Shown piece by piece: positions 8,026-16,739 of a stretch of DNA of 64,000 nt. The notes under the pieces were generated by a model, which had not been told where the DNA came from, made no database searches, and worked only from the letters and a program-made list of their open reading frames with translations. The position numbers were made by a program, and so were the translations under genes. Position 1 is the stretch's first letter. Every line of letters starts with the position of its first letter. Source of the DNA: Mycobacterium kyorinense (GTDB lineage Bacteria; Actinomycetota; Actinomycetes; Mycobacteriales; Mycobacteriaceae); assembly GCF_002101735.1 (NCBI RefSeq), contig NZ_LQPE01000159.1, forward strand, positions 1-64,000, given 5' to 3'.

Positions 8026-9264
8026 CACGAACCGGTCCAGCTCCTCCCACTCCCGCACCGCCTCGGCGTACGGCGGCGTGGGCTTGCCGACCGAGCCGGG
8101 GTCGAGGACGGAGGCGATCAGCTGGCCCAGCGGGCGTTCGGTGGCCAGCGCCTTGTCGACGGTGTTGTCCTCGGCGTAGTCGCCGACGTCGCGGAGCAGT
8201 TCGACGGCCAGCTCGAGCTGCTCGCGGTCCACCGCGTCGGGCCCCGCGGCGAAATCGTCGGCCAGCCCGGTCAGCACGTAGACGTTGTCGTCGGTGACGT
8301 CGACCTCCAGCGAGCCGTCGGTGGCGGCGGTGCGGATGTCGTCGTAGGTGCTCAGGTCCGACAGGTCATGGTCGTGCTCGTCGGCCAGATAGCGGGCCAG
8401 CGCCCGCTCGGAGCTGAACACGCTGATCCGCCCGTTGCGGCCCAGGAAGATCGGCCGGTCGTCGAAATAGCAGCGCAGCGTGTAGAACGTGCCGGCGCCG
8501 GTCATGATCCGGATCGGGTCGATGCCGACCTTCAGCCAGAAGTCCTCGTCGCCGCCGAGCACCACCGCGGCGCCGTCGGCGCGGGCTTCCTCCTCAGCTT
8601 CCTCGGACGCCTCTTCGACGGCGACGTCCTCGTCGGCCAGAACCTCGTCGGGTTCCTCCGGTGGCTCCGCCAGTTCGTCGGCCGCCTTCAACGACGCCGC
8701 GGCGTCCACCTCCGGTGTGGTGACGATGCCGTCCACCGCGGCGAGCACGTCGTCCCAGCCGCGCCCGATGATCTCGGCGATCGCGTTCCACCGCTTGAGG
8801 CCGGCTTTGCCGGTGAAGTGCTCGAAGCCGCCGGCGACGGTGCCCAGAGTCGGGTTGCCGTTGAAGAACTTGGTCACCGCCGGCAGCTCGCACACCGACC
8901 CGATCGACGACACGATCGCCAGCGTGCCCGCCAGCGCCGCGACCGACTCCTCCGTCGGCTTCTCCGCGACCAGTTCCTCGACCGCGATCAGGTCGAATTG
9001 CTGGTCCTCGGAGGGGTCCAGCTTGTGCGCGTTGGCCGCGCTGAACTGCGCCCAGCCCGGATGGTCGACCAGGTCGTGCTCGGTGTCGGTCCGCACGAAA
9101 GCAACCAGGTCGGCGACGGTTTCGAAACCGTAGAGGTCTTCGTCGCGGCCCAGGAACGCCTCCCACTCGTCGCCGGCGTCGCGCCAGCGGGGCGCCCACA
9201 CGGTGTAGCGGTCGCCGGCGGTCAGGCTCAGGCGGATCGGCACGAGGTCAGCAGCCACCGGCAC
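8002..9264 (-). CDS. Conserved mycobacterial hypothetical protein (Rv3311-like)
   Basis: A 420-residue soluble protein without signal peptide or membrane segment, equal to the length I recall for Rv3311. It looks bipartite. Both halves contain a similar SLxxGDxYTxWAPRW or GTFYTLRCYFD entry and a VADLVAFVRTDTEHDL or LARYLADEHDHDL stretch, suggesting an internal duplication. A highly acidic, glutamate-rich linker lies at about residues 205-235. The GTG start was chosen for length; GTG at 9258 is also possible. Position between the nucleoside cluster and sapM matches H37Rv order. Function unknown. Confidence 0.85.
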   Translation of the reverse strand: MPVAADLVPIRLSLTAGDRYTVWAPRWRDAGDEWEAFLGRDEDLYGFETVADLVAFVRTDTEHDLVDHPGWAQFSAANAHKLDPSEDQQFDLIAVEELVAEKPTEESVAALAGTLAIVSSIGSVCELPAVTKFFNGNPTLGTVAGGFEHFTGKAGLKRWNAIAEIIGRGWDDVLAAVDGIVTTPEVDAAASLKAADELAEPPEEPDEVLADEDVAVEEASEEAEEEARADGAAVVLGGDEDFWLKVGIDPIRIMTGAGTFYTLRCYFDDRPIFLGRNGRISVFSSERALARYLADEHDHDLSDLSTYDDIRTAATDGSLEVDVTDDNVYVLTGLADDFAAGPDAVDREQLELAVELLRDVGDYAEDNTVDKALATERPLGQLIASVLDPGSVGKPTPPYAEAVREWEELDRFVESRLRRE

Positions 9265-9299
9265 AGAATAACGACGACCGCCCGCGCAGCCCGAGCGGG

Positions 9300-10196
9300 C
9301 TAGCCGGCCCAGATGTCGGTGATCGCCGGGGCCCGCGCGGCCAGCCCGAGCTTGGGCAGCCCGTACATCTGCTCCAGCGTGGACAGCACGTTGTAGTGGC
9401 TGATCGGCTCGTTGTAGGTGCCCGGTCTGACGTGTGCGCCGTAGAAGATGGTCGGGATCTGGTTGTGTTGGGAGTTGTCGTCCTCGTCCCAGGTCAGGAT
9501 CAGCAGGCTGTTGTTGGCCTTCGCCCATTCCGCGTACGGCGACAGGTTGCGGTACAGCCAGGTGTCGCCTTGGGCGATGGAGCCGTCGTGCATGTCGTTG
9601 TCGACGTTGGGGATGACGAACGAGACCGTCGGCAGCGCCGCGTAGTTGGCCGGGAACGCCGAAAACGGCAGCGAGTAGGCCGGCGGAATGTTGGTGAAGT
9701 TGGCCCACGGTGCGTGCTTGCGGGCGTATTTGGCCGAGCTGCAGGCCTGCGAGCCGACGGCGGGCAGGCTTTCGGCGTAGCCGACGAAAGTGCGTCCGGT
9801 GCTGAGCAACTGGGAACCCAGGTTCGCCGTGTTGCCACCGTTGACTGGGCAGTTGTTCTCCTTGACGCCCAGGGTGCTGCCGGCGAACAGCGCGAAGTAG
9901 TTCGGTTGACTGGGATGCACTTCGGCGAACGATTGCGTCATCGACGCGCCGCCTGCGGCCAGCGAGTTGATATAGGGCGCAGCCGGGTTGCCGATGATGT
10001 TGGCGTAGGAGCGGTTCTCTTCCACCACGACAACGACGTGCGCGGGCGTGGGAATAGCGGCAGCAGTGTTCACCGGCGGCGTGGTCGGCGCGAAATGTGC
10101 TGGCGGCCAGGACATTACCGCGGTCAAGACCGCCAATACGCCGAATAGGCTGACGGTACGCTGTCGTCTGCCGTGTCGCCGGCTGCGGCGCCGCAT
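9300..10196 (-). CDS. sapM: Secreted acid phosphatase SapM
   Basis: A 298-residue exported phosphoesterase-family protein. A basic N-terminus (MRRRSRRHGRRQR) and a hydrophobic segment ending near WPPAHFA form a signal peptide. The mature part starts with VVVVVEENRSYANIIG and carries the phosphoesterase blocks SQPNYFALFAG, PNVDNDMHDG and LTWDEDD. M. tuberculosis SapM dephosphorylates phosphatidylinositol 3-phosphate and other substrates and blocks phagosome maturation; the same role here is inferred. A TATACT box lies six bases upstream of the ATG, implying a leaderless transcript. The start fits the 299-residue family length. Confidence 0.92.
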   Translation of the reverse strand: MRRRSRRHGRRQRTVSLFGVLAVLTAVMSWPPAHFAPTTPPVNTAAAIPTPAHVVVVVEENRSYANIIGNPAAPYINSLAAGGASMTQSFAEVHPSQPNYFALFAGSTLGVKENNCPVNGGNTANLGSQLLSTGRTFVGYAESLPAVGSQACSSAKYARKHAPWANFTNIPPAYSLPFSAFPANYAALPTVSFVIPNVDNDMHDGSIAQGDTWLYRNLSPYAEWAKANNSLLILTWDEDDNSQHNQIPTIFYGAHVRPGTYNEPISHYNVLSTLEQMYGLPKLGLAARAPAITDIWAG

Positions 10197-10202
10197 GCCG
10201 GG

Positions 10203-10208
10203 AGTATA
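10203..10208 (-). promoter_or_regulatory. -10 box of sapM (leaderless)
   Basis: TATACT on the minus strand, six bases upstream of the sapM ATG. This is the spacing expected when transcription begins at the start codon. Confidence 0.55.
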
Positions 10209-10278
10209 GGAGCGGGTTCGGCCTCTGATGGACATGAACGCACGCGTGTCCTGCCTGAAAATACTAGGGTCGTTTGCC

Positions 10279-10902
10279 GTGGAAGTGCGCGTCGTCGACC
10301 ACCCGCTGGCTGCGGCCCGGCTGACGACACTGCGCGACCGACGCACCGACAACGTCGCGTTTCGCGCCGCGTTGCGCGACCTGACCCTGATGCTGGTCTA
10401 CGAGGCAACCCGCGATGCGCCGCGCGAAGCCGTTCCGGTGCGCACGCCGTTGGCCGAGACGTCCGGCGCGCGGCTGGCCACGCCACCGCTGCTGGTGCCG
10501 GTGCTGCGGGCAGGGTTGGGGATGGTCGATCAGGCGCACGCGCTGCTGCCCGAAGCCCGAGTGGGTTTCGTCGGCGTGGTCCGCGACGAGGAAACCTTTT
10601 CGCCCGTGCCGTATCTCGAAGCGCTGCCCGACGATTTGAGCGCTCAGCCGGTGATGGTCCTCGACCCGATGCTGGCCACCGGCGGGTCGATGACGCACAC
10701 CATCGGGTTGCTGCACCGCCGCGGCGCCCGCGACATCACCGTGCTGTGCGTGGTGGCGGCACCGGAAGGGCTTGCGGCGCTGGAGAAGACAGCACCCCAT
10801 GTGCGGGTGTTCACCGCCGCGGTCGACGACGGTCTCGACGAAAACGCCTACATTGTGCCGGGGCTCGGCGACGCGGGGGATCGCCAGTTCGGGCCGCGCT
10901 GA
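10279..10902 (+). CDS. upp: Uracil phosphoribosyltransferase
   Basis: This enzyme makes UMP from uracil and PRPP (pyrimidine salvage), 207 residues from the GTG. Substrate loops are PVLRAGLGMVD at about residues 78-88, the PRPP motif MVLDPMLATGGS near the middle, and the C-terminal uracil-binding YIVPGLGDAGDR. An in-frame ATG at 10228 would add 17 residues with no homology. The GTG was chosen because it gives the exact family length and has AGGG about nine bases upstream. Divergent from sapM; converges with pmmB one base away. Confidence 0.95.
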   Translation: MEVRVVDHPLAAARLTTLRDRRTDNVAFRAALRDLTLMLVYEATRDAPREAVPVRTPLAETSGARLATPPLLVPVLRAGLGMVDQAHALLPEARVGFVGVVRDEETFSPVPYLEALPDDLSAQPVMVLDPMLATGGSMTHTIGLLHRRGARDITVLCVVAAPEGLAALEKTAPHVRVFTAAVDDGLDENAYIVPGLGDAGDRQFGPR

Positions 10903-10903
10903 G

Positions 10904-12457
10904 CTACCAGCGGCGTACCTGACCCAGCAGCTCGTCGAGCAGCCCGGCTGCCCGCGCGCGGTCGGCGCAGCGAACTTCCAGGTAGCACTTGAGTTTCGGT
11001 TCGGTTCCCGAGGGCCGCACCACCGCCCTTACCGACGCTTGGGTGTCGCCGCCGGTGAAGATCAGTGCGTCGGTGCGAGGCCGCAGATCGGTTGTGGTCG
11101 TGGCGAACCCGGCGAGTCGGTCTGGTGGATGTGCCCGCAGCCGCTCCATCACGGCGGCCGCCTCCTCGGCGTCGGACACCGGACGTGACACGGCGTCGAC
11201 CATGTGCACGCCGTGCCGGCGGGCGAGGTCGTCGAGCATGTCGCGCACCGAGCGGCCCCGCTGCTTGAGCGATGCCACCAGGTCGCAGACCAGTACCGCG
11301 GCGCTGATTCCGTCCTTGTCGCGAACCGCGTCCGGGTCGACGCAGTGCCCGATCGCCTCCTCGTAGGCGTAGACCAGGGCTTTGCCGGGCAGGTCAGCGT
11401 CGGCGCGGGCCAGCCATTTGAAGCCGGTCAGGGTCTCGACGTGCTGCGCGCCGTAGTACGCCGCGATCGCGGACAGCATCCGCGACGACACCACGGTGCT
11501 GGCCACCACGGTGGTCTCGGGGCTTGCAATGTGCGAAAGGATGTAATCGCCTAGCAGCCAACCTGTTTCGTCGCCCGAGAGCATCCGCCAACCGCCATCT
11601 GGTATTCCGACGGCGCAGCGGTCGGCGTCGGGATCCAGCGCGATCGCGACGTCGGCGCCCACGTCCGCCGCGAGGGCAAGCAGCGCGTCGGTGGCGCCCG
11701 GTTCTTCGGGGTTGGGGAATGCGACGGTGGGGAACTCGGGATCCGGTGCGAACTGCGAAGCCACGGGGTGCACGTCGTCGAAGCCGGCCCGCCGCAACGT
11801 CTCGACCGCCACCGCACCGCCCACCCCGTGCAGCGGCGTCAGCGCCACCCGCACCGAACCCTGTGAGCGTCGCACCGCCGCGGCCCGTTCGATATAGCGG
11901 TCGACCAGATCTTTGTCGGCGGGCTCGACCGGGCGCCGGGGTATCTCGTCGGCGAATGGTGCTGCGGCCATGGCGTTTTCGATGTCGCGGTCGGTGGGCG
12001 AGACGATCTGGATGCCGCCGTCGAAGTACACCTTGTAGCCGTTGTCGGCGGGTGGGTTGTGCGACGCGGTGATCTGGATGCCGGCCGCCGCGCCCAGATG
12101 GCGCACCGAAAACGCCACCACCGGCGTGGGCACCGGATCGGGCAAGAGGGTTACCGAAAACCCCGCGGCGGCAAGCACTTCCGCCGCTGCCGTGGCGAAT
12201 GCAGCCGATCCGTGCCTGGCGTCGCGGCCGACGACGACGGTGCCGGCTTTGCGGACCTGCGCCACCGCCCACGTCGCGCGCAGCACCACCGCGAGGTTCA
12301 TGGCGTCCGGACCGCCGCGCACCGGCCCGCGCAACCCCGCCGTGCCGAACCTCAGCGGCCGGGCGAACCGCGCGGCCAGCTCGTCGGCGTCACATGCGGC
12401 GAGCTCGGCGGCCGTCACCGGGTCGGGGTCGTGCGCAATCCACTCCTGCGGGTTCAC
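10904..12457 (-). CDS. pmmB: Phosphomannomutase/phosphoglucomutase family enzyme
   Basis: An alpha-D-phosphohexomutase of 517 residues that interconverts hexose or pentose 1- and 6-phosphates. The catalytic serine lies in TASHNPPADNGYK, the Mg loop is DPDADRCAV, the sugar-binding loop is AYEEAIG and the C-terminal phosphate loop is RPSGTEPK. The GTG start overlaps the deoD stop by four bases (GTGA). Coupling to purine nucleoside phosphorylase suggests that it may process ribose-1-phosphate released by phosphorolysis (a phosphopentomutase-like role). The name pmmB follows the H37Rv orthologue at the same position. Confidence 0.93.
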   Translation of the reverse strand: MNPQEWIAHDPDPVTAAELAACDADELAARFARPLRFGTAGLRGPVRGGPDAMNLAVVLRATWAVAQVRKAGTVVVGRDARHGSAAFATAAAEVLAAAGFSVTLLPDPVPTPVVAFSVRHLGAAAGIQITASHNPPADNGYKVYFDGGIQIVSPTDRDIENAMAAAPFADEIPRRPVEPADKDLVDRYIERAAAVRRSQGSVRVALTPLHGVGGAVAVETLRRAGFDDVHPVASQFAPDPEFPTVAFPNPEEPGATDALLALAADVGADVAIALDPDADRCAVGIPDGGWRMLSGDETGWLLGDYILSHIASPETTVVASTVVSSRMLSAIAAYYGAQHVETLTGFKWLARADADLPGKALVYAYEEAIGHCVDPDAVRDKDGISAAVLVCDLVASLKQRGRSVRDMLDDLARRHGVHMVDAVSRPVSDAEEAAAVMERLRAHPPDRLAGFATTTTDLRPRTDALIFTGGDTQASVRAVVRPSGTEPKLKCYLEVRCADRARAAGLLDELLGQVRRW

Positions 12458-13257
12458 ACGCGCGCGACCACATCGGCCAACAACGACCCCATCCGGGTCG
12501 CCGACGCTGCACCGGCCGCCAGCACCTCGACGTGGCTGAGCGGCTCGCCGGTGATCCCCGCCGCCAGGTTGGTCACCAGCGACACCCCGAGCACCTCGGC
12601 GCCGGCCGCGCGGGCAGCGATCGTTTCGTGCACCGTCGACATGCCCACCAGGTCGGCGCCCAGCACCCGCAGCATCCGGATCTCGGCCGGCGTCTCGTAG
12701 TGCGGGCCCGGCAACCCCGCGTACACGCCTTCGACCAGCGCCGGGTCGACCTCCCGGGCCAGCGCCCGCAGCCGCGGCGAGTACGCGTCGACCAGGTCCA
12801 CGAACTGGGGGCCGACCAGCGGAGACCGCGCGGTCAGGTTGAGGTGGTCGCTGATCAGCACCGGCTGGCCGACCTCGAAGTCGTCGCGCAGCCCGCCTGC
12901 CGCGTTGGTCAGCACCACGAGGCGCGCCCCGGCCGCACACGCCGCCCGCACCGGATGCACCACGTGCAGCAGGTCGTGGCCCTCGTAGGCGTGAATGCGA
13001 CCGGCCAGCACCAGCACCCGGTGTTCACCGACGGGCACCGACAGCACCTGACCGGTGTGCCCGACCGCGGTCGGCGGAGTGAACCCGGGCAGTTCGGCCA
13101 TCGGCAGCACCGCGGTCGGCGAGCCCAGCGCGGCGACGGCCGGCGCCCACCCCGACCCGAGCACGATCGCGACGTCGTGTTCGCCGACGCCGGTGCCCTC
13201 GGCGATGAGGTCGGCCGCCCGCCTGGCGAGTGCGTCGGGATCGGCCGGGCCAGTCAC
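12454..13257 (-). CDS. deoD: Purine nucleoside phosphorylase
   Basis: This enzyme phosphorolyses inosine and guanosine (purine salvage), 267 residues, trimeric PNP type. N-terminal LGSGW phosphate loop, then LAGRIHAYEGH, TNAAGG, the GPHYETPAE segment and the substrate motif VGMSTVHETI are all present. The GTG start was chosen because TAGGCT lies eight bases upstream and the length agrees with the family. It is followed directly by pmmB (4-base overlap) and faces amiB1 across only 34 bases. The orthologue is called deoD or punA in H37Rv. Confidence 0.95.
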   Translation of the reverse strand: MTGPADPDALARRAADLIAEGTGVGEHDVAIVLGSGWAPAVAALGSPTAVLPMAELPGFTPPTAVGHTGQVLSVPVGEHRVLVLAGRIHAYEGHDLLHVVHPVRAACAAGARLVVLTNAAGGLRDDFEVGQPVLISDHLNLTARSPLVGPQFVDLVDAYSPRLRALAREVDPALVEGVYAGLPGPHYETPAEIRMLRVLGADLVGMSTVHETIAARAAGAEVLGVSLVTNLAAGITGEPLSHVEVLAAGAASATRMGSLLADVVARV

Positions 13258-13265
13258 AATGCCGC

Positions 13266-13271
13266 AGCCTA
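13266..13271 (-). promoter_or_regulatory. -10 box of deoD-pmmB
   Basis: TAGGCT on the minus strand, eight bases before the deoD GTG. It lies nearly back to back with the amiB1 box. Confidence 0.4.
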
Positions 13272-13279
13272 GCCGGTGA

Positions 13280-13285
13280 GATACT
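13280..13285 (+). promoter_or_regulatory. -10 box of amiB1 (leaderless)
   Basis: GATACT six bases upstream of the amiB1 ATG. The 34-base gap between deoD and amiB1 leaves no room for a longer leader. Confidence 0.4.
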
Positions 13286-13291
13286 GCGAGA

Positions 13292-14476
13292 ATGCCCACA
13301 GCCACCGCGTTGGATGCCGTCGAGGATGCGGTGCGGCGCCGTGGCAGCGACCTGGTCGCCTTGTCCCACGCAATCCACGCCGAACCGGAGCTGGCGTTCG
13401 ACGAACACCGAAGCTGCGCCAAGACGCAAGCGCTGGTCGCCGAGCGCGGTTTCGAGATCACCGCCGCCGCCGGTGGTTTGGGCACCGCGTTTCGCGCCGA
13501 CTTCGGCAGCGGCCCACTGGTGATCGGCGTGTGCGCCGAATACGACGCGCTGCCCGAGATCGGACACGCCTGCGGCCACAACATCATCGCCGCATCGGCG
13601 GTCGGCACCGCGCTGGCGCTGGCCGAGGTCGCCGACGAGCTGGGTCTGACCGTCGCGCTGATCGGCACCCCCGCCGAGGAGTCAGGCGGCGGAAAAGTGT
13701 TGTTGCTCAATGCCGGAGTGTTCGACGACGTCGCGGCCGCGGTGATGATGCATCCCGGGCCGCTGGACATTGCGGCCGCCCGCTCGCTGGCGCTGGCGGG
13801 CGTCCGGGTGCGCTACACCGGCCGGGAGGCGCACGCGTCGGCCGCGCCGTTCCTCGGGGTCAACGCCGCCGACGCGGCCACCGTCGCCCAAGTCGCCATC
13901 GGGCTGCTGCGCCAACAGCTGGTGCCGGGACAGCAGGTGCACGGCATCGTCACCGACGGCGGGCAGGCCAGCAACGTCATCCCGGCGCGCACCGAACTGC
14001 AGTACGCGCTGCGCGCCCCCGACTCGTCGCTGCTGCGCGATCTGGAGGGCCGGGTCGGCGACTGCTTCCTGGCCGGGGCGGTGGCCACCGGCTGCGACTA
14101 CGACGTCGGCTACTTCGAGCCGACCTACCAGGCGCTCAAACCCGACCCCTGGCTGGCGGGCACCGTGCGCGACGAGATGGTCCGGCTGGGGCGCGCCCCG
14201 GTCGACGAACAGCTCGAGGCGGCGCTGCCGGTGGGCAGCACCGACATGGGCAACATCACCCAGCTGCTGCCCGGCATCCATCCGCTGGTCGCCGTCGAGG
14301 CCGACGGCGCGGTGCTGCACCAGCCCGCCTTCACCGCCGCCGCGGCGGGCCCCAGCGCCGATCAAGCGGTGCTCGACGGCGCAATCATGTTGGCGCGCAC
14401 AGTGGTTCACCTCGCCGAGTCGCCGGAGCAACGCGACCGGGTGCTCGCGGCGCGCGAGTTGCGGGCGGCGTCATGA
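13292..14476 (+). CDS. amiB1: M20-family amidohydrolase/peptidase
   Basis: A zinc-dependent M20 peptidase/amidohydrolase of 394 residues. Metal-binding blocks are AEYDALPEIGHACGHNI at about residues 82-98, the catalytic Glu pair in GTPAEESGGGK, and a dimerisation domain around GREAHASAAPF. The C-terminal catalytic part has VGSTDMGNIT. Its specific substrate is not evident; relatives act on N-acyl amino acids, aminobenzoyl-glutamate or dipeptides. Its stop overlaps amiA1 by four bases, so the two paralogous enzymes are made together. Confidence 0.92.
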   Translation: MPTATALDAVEDAVRRRGSDLVALSHAIHAEPELAFDEHRSCAKTQALVAERGFEITAAAGGLGTAFRADFGSGPLVIGVCAEYDALPEIGHACGHNIIAASAVGTALALAEVADELGLTVALIGTPAEESGGGKVLLLNAGVFDDVAAAVMMHPGPLDIAAARSLALAGVRVRYTGREAHASAAPFLGVNAADAATVAQVAIGLLRQQLVPGQQVHGIVTDGGQASNVIPARTELQYALRAPDSSLLRDLEGRVGDCFLAGAVATGCDYDVGYFEPTYQALKPDPWLAGTVRDEMVRLGRAPVDEQLEAALPVGSTDMGNITQLLPGIHPLVAVEADGAVLHQPAFTAAAAGPSADQAVLDGAIMLARTVVHLAESPEQRDRVLAARELRAAS

Positions 14477-15642
14477 GCCTGATCGATGCGGCCGAGTCCT
14501 GGCTGGCGGCCCACCACGACGACCTGGTCGAGTGGCGCCGGCACATCCACCGCTACCCGGAGCTGGGCCGCCAGGAGTTCGCCACCACGCAGTTCGTCGC
14601 CGAACGGTTGGCCGACGCCGGGCTCAACCCCAAGGTGTTGCCCGGCGGGACCGGGTTGACCTGCGATTTCGGTCCCGAGCACGAGCCGCGGATCGCGCTG
14701 CGGGCCGACATGGACGCGCTGCCGATGGCCGAGCGGACCGGCGCTCCGTACGCGTCGACGATGCCCAACGTCGCGCACGCCTGCGGGCACGACGCGCACA
14801 CCGCGATCCTGCTGGGCACCGCGCTGTCGCTGGCCTCGGTACCCGAGCTGCCGGTCGGTGTGCGGCTGATCTTCCAGGCCGCCGAGGAGCTGATGCCCGG
14901 CGGCGCGATCGACGCGATCGCCGCCGGCGCGCTGGCCGGGGTGACCCGGATCTTCGCGCTGCACTGCGACCCGCGGCTGGCGGTCGGGCGGGTCGCGGTC
15001 AAACCCGGCCCGATCACGTCGGCGGCAGACCGGATGGAGATCACCCTGCATTCGCCCGGCGGCCACACCTCGCGACCGCACCTGACCGCCGACCTGGTCT
15101 ATGGCATCGGCACGCTGATCACCGGGGTGCCCGGCGTGTTGTCGCGGCGCATCGACCCGCGCAAGAGCACCGTGCTGGTGTGGGGCGCGGTCAACGCCGG
15201 CGTGGCCGCCAACGCCATCCCGCAGACCGGCGTGCTGGCCGGCACCGTGCGCACCGCCAGCCGCGAAACCTGGCAGAGCCTGGAAGGCATCATCCGCGAG
15301 GCGGTCTCGTCGCTGCTGGCGCCGCTCGGTGTCGAGCACACGCTGGCCTACCACCGCGGGGTCCCGCCGGTGGTCAACGAGGAGGTGTCGACGCGGATCC
15401 TGGCGCACGCCATCGAGGCCGTCGGCCCCGACGTGCTGGCCGACACCCGGCAGTCCGGCGGCGGCGAGGACTTCTCCTGGTATCTGGAGGAAGTGCCCGG
15501 CGCGATGGCCCGGCTCGGCGTGTGGTCTGGTCACGGGCCGCAGCTGGACCTGCACCAGCCGACGTTCGACCTCGACGAGCGTGCCCTGGCGATCGGGGTG
15601 CGGGTGATGGTCAACATCGTCGAACAGGCTGGTTCCCTTTAG
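14473..15642 (+). CDS. amiA1: M20-family N-acyl-amino-acid amidohydrolase
   Basis: A second M20 enzyme of 389 residues, coupled to amiB1 by ATGA. Metal ligands are in ADMDALPMAERTG and HACGHDAHTAILLG, with the catalytic Glu in AAEELMPGGA. The dimerisation segment contains HSPGGHTSRPH, and SGGGEDFSWYLEE supplies the last ligand near the C-terminus. This pattern is that of hippurate or N-acyl amino acid hydrolases. The length equals the H37Rv AmiA1 length as I recall it. Its 3' end is followed within six bases by a 62-bp repeat element. Confidence 0.92.
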   Translation: MSLIDAAESWLAAHHDDLVEWRRHIHRYPELGRQEFATTQFVAERLADAGLNPKVLPGGTGLTCDFGPEHEPRIALRADMDALPMAERTGAPYASTMPNVAHACGHDAHTAILLGTALSLASVPELPVGVRLIFQAAEELMPGGAIDAIAAGALAGVTRIFALHCDPRLAVGRVAVKPGPITSAADRMEITLHSPGGHTSRPHLTADLVYGIGTLITGVPGVLSRRIDPRKSTVLVWGAVNAGVAANAIPQTGVLAGTVRTASRETWQSLEGIIREAVSSLLAPLGVEHTLAYHRGVPPVVNEEVSTRILAHAIEAVGPDVLADTRQSGGGEDFSWYLEEVPGAMARLGVWSGHGPQLDLHQPTFDLDERALAIGVRVMVNIVEQAGSL

Positions 15643-15647
15643 CCTTC

Positions 15648-15709
15648 GCCGCGAGCGTGCGCAGATGTACGCCGAAACGTCGTTTCTAACGGCATTCTGC
15701 GCACGTTCG
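15648..15709 (+). repeat. 62-bp repeat element, copy 1
   Basis: The element has near-perfect terminal inverted repeats (15 of 16 bases pair between its two ends, CGCGAGCGTGCGCAGA and its complement). It matches the reverse complement of 16671-16732 at 53 of 62 positions without gaps (hand alignment). It starts just after amiA1. Confidence 0.8.
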
Positions 15710-15758
15710 CGGGGAGGCGGAGCTCATCCACAGGGGTGACTTGGCCCGCGTAGGCGGT

Positions 15759-16661
15759 ATGCCGACGATGACGGCGATGAACCCAGAGCTGAACAGGCTG
15801 CTCGATGAGCAAGGCGGGGCGGTCACGGCAGCCCAGGCGTTGACCTTCCTGACCCGTCGCCGACTCGAAACTGCGTTGAAAGTCGGTGGGCTGCATAAGA
15901 TTTGGTATGGGATTTACGGCCGGGACAAGAGCATCGGGTCGCGGCTACGCGGCCTGGATTTAGCGACGGGCACAACTGTTGCCATCTGCCTTGGCACCGC
16001 AGCCGCTGCATACGGCTTCGACACCGAGGGCAGGCCGGATTTGCATGTCCTTAACCCAGCCGGCCAACAGCTGCGGTCCGCCGACGGCCTGGTCGTGCAC
16101 CGGCGTGAGGGAGCACCGCTGACGCTGGTCGCGGGCCGGCCAGCTACCACGCCAGCGTGGACGGCGATCGAGGTGGCGCGCGGCCTGCGAAGGCCGCGCG
16201 CGCTGGCCACGCTCGACGCCGCGCTGCGCAGTGGCACATGCGATCGCCGCGCCCTCGAGAGGGCCGTCGAGCAACAGCGCGGTCGGCGCGGCATCGTCGC
16301 CGTGCGTGAGCTGCTTCCATTGGCCAACCCGCTGGCAGAGTCTCCGATGGAAAGCGAGGCCAGGCTGGTGATGATCGACGGCGGTTTGCCCATGCCGGTG
16401 TTGCAATACGAGGTCGTCGACCTGTCCGGCCGGATCTGGCGGCTCGACTTCGCCTGGCCCGACTACCGGGTCGCCGCCGAGTACGACGGAGTCGACTGGC
16501 ACAGCGGGCCGGACGCGTTCTTGCGCGACCGCCGCCGCTCGGCGGCGCTGCTAGATCTGGACTGGATAGCTATCCCGATGGTCGCCGAGGACGTCAGATA
16601 TCGGTCCTGGGAGCTTGTCCGTCGGATCGAAACCCGGCTGGAGCGTCGCAAAGCCGCCTAA
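15759..16661 (+). CDS. DUF559 endonuclease-fold protein with AbiEi-like N-terminus
   Basis: A protein of about 300 residues in two parts. The N-terminal part (roughly 1-55) has the winged-helix pattern of AbiEi-like domains: LLDEQGG, AQAL, and a W-YGIY turn. The C-terminal part is a DUF559 (Vsr/PD-(D/E)xK-like) fold with E-SEARLV, RLDFAWPDYRVAAEYDG, a WHS and RDRRR segment, consistent with a nuclease core (acidic residues D and E-x-D). The start is uncertain (ATG at 15759, 15768 or 15777). Many mycobacterial copies exist with no established role. The gene sits between amiA1 and the Rv3304 orthologue, which are adjacent in H37Rv, and is bracketed by inverted 62-bp repeats. Confidence 0.75.
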   Translation: MPTMTAMNPELNRLLDEQGGAVTAAQALTFLTRRRLETALKVGGLHKIWYGIYGRDKSIGSRLRGLDLATGTTVAICLGTAAAAYGFDTEGRPDLHVLNPAGQQLRSADGLVVHRREGAPLTLVAGRPATTPAWTAIEVARGLRRPRALATLDAALRSGTCDRRALERAVEQQRGRRGIVAVRELLPLANPLAESPMESEARLVMIDGGLPMPVLQYEVVDLSGRIWRLDFAWPDYRVAAEYDGVDWHSGPDAFLRDRRRSAALLDLDWIAIPMVAEDVRYRSWELVRRIETRLERRKAA

Positions 16662-16670
16662 GTTCCGTCA

Positions 16671-16732
16671 CGAAGGTGCGCAGAATGCCGTCGGAAACGC
16701 CGTTTCGACGTACAAACACGCACGCTCGCGGC
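16671..16732 (-). repeat. 62-bp repeat element, copy 2
   Basis: Reverse-orientation copy of 15648-15709 (53 of 62 identical by hand). It lies nine bases after the DUF559 gene and just past the stop of the convergent Rv3304-like gene. Confidence 0.8.
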
Positions 16733-16739
16733 AAAGGGG

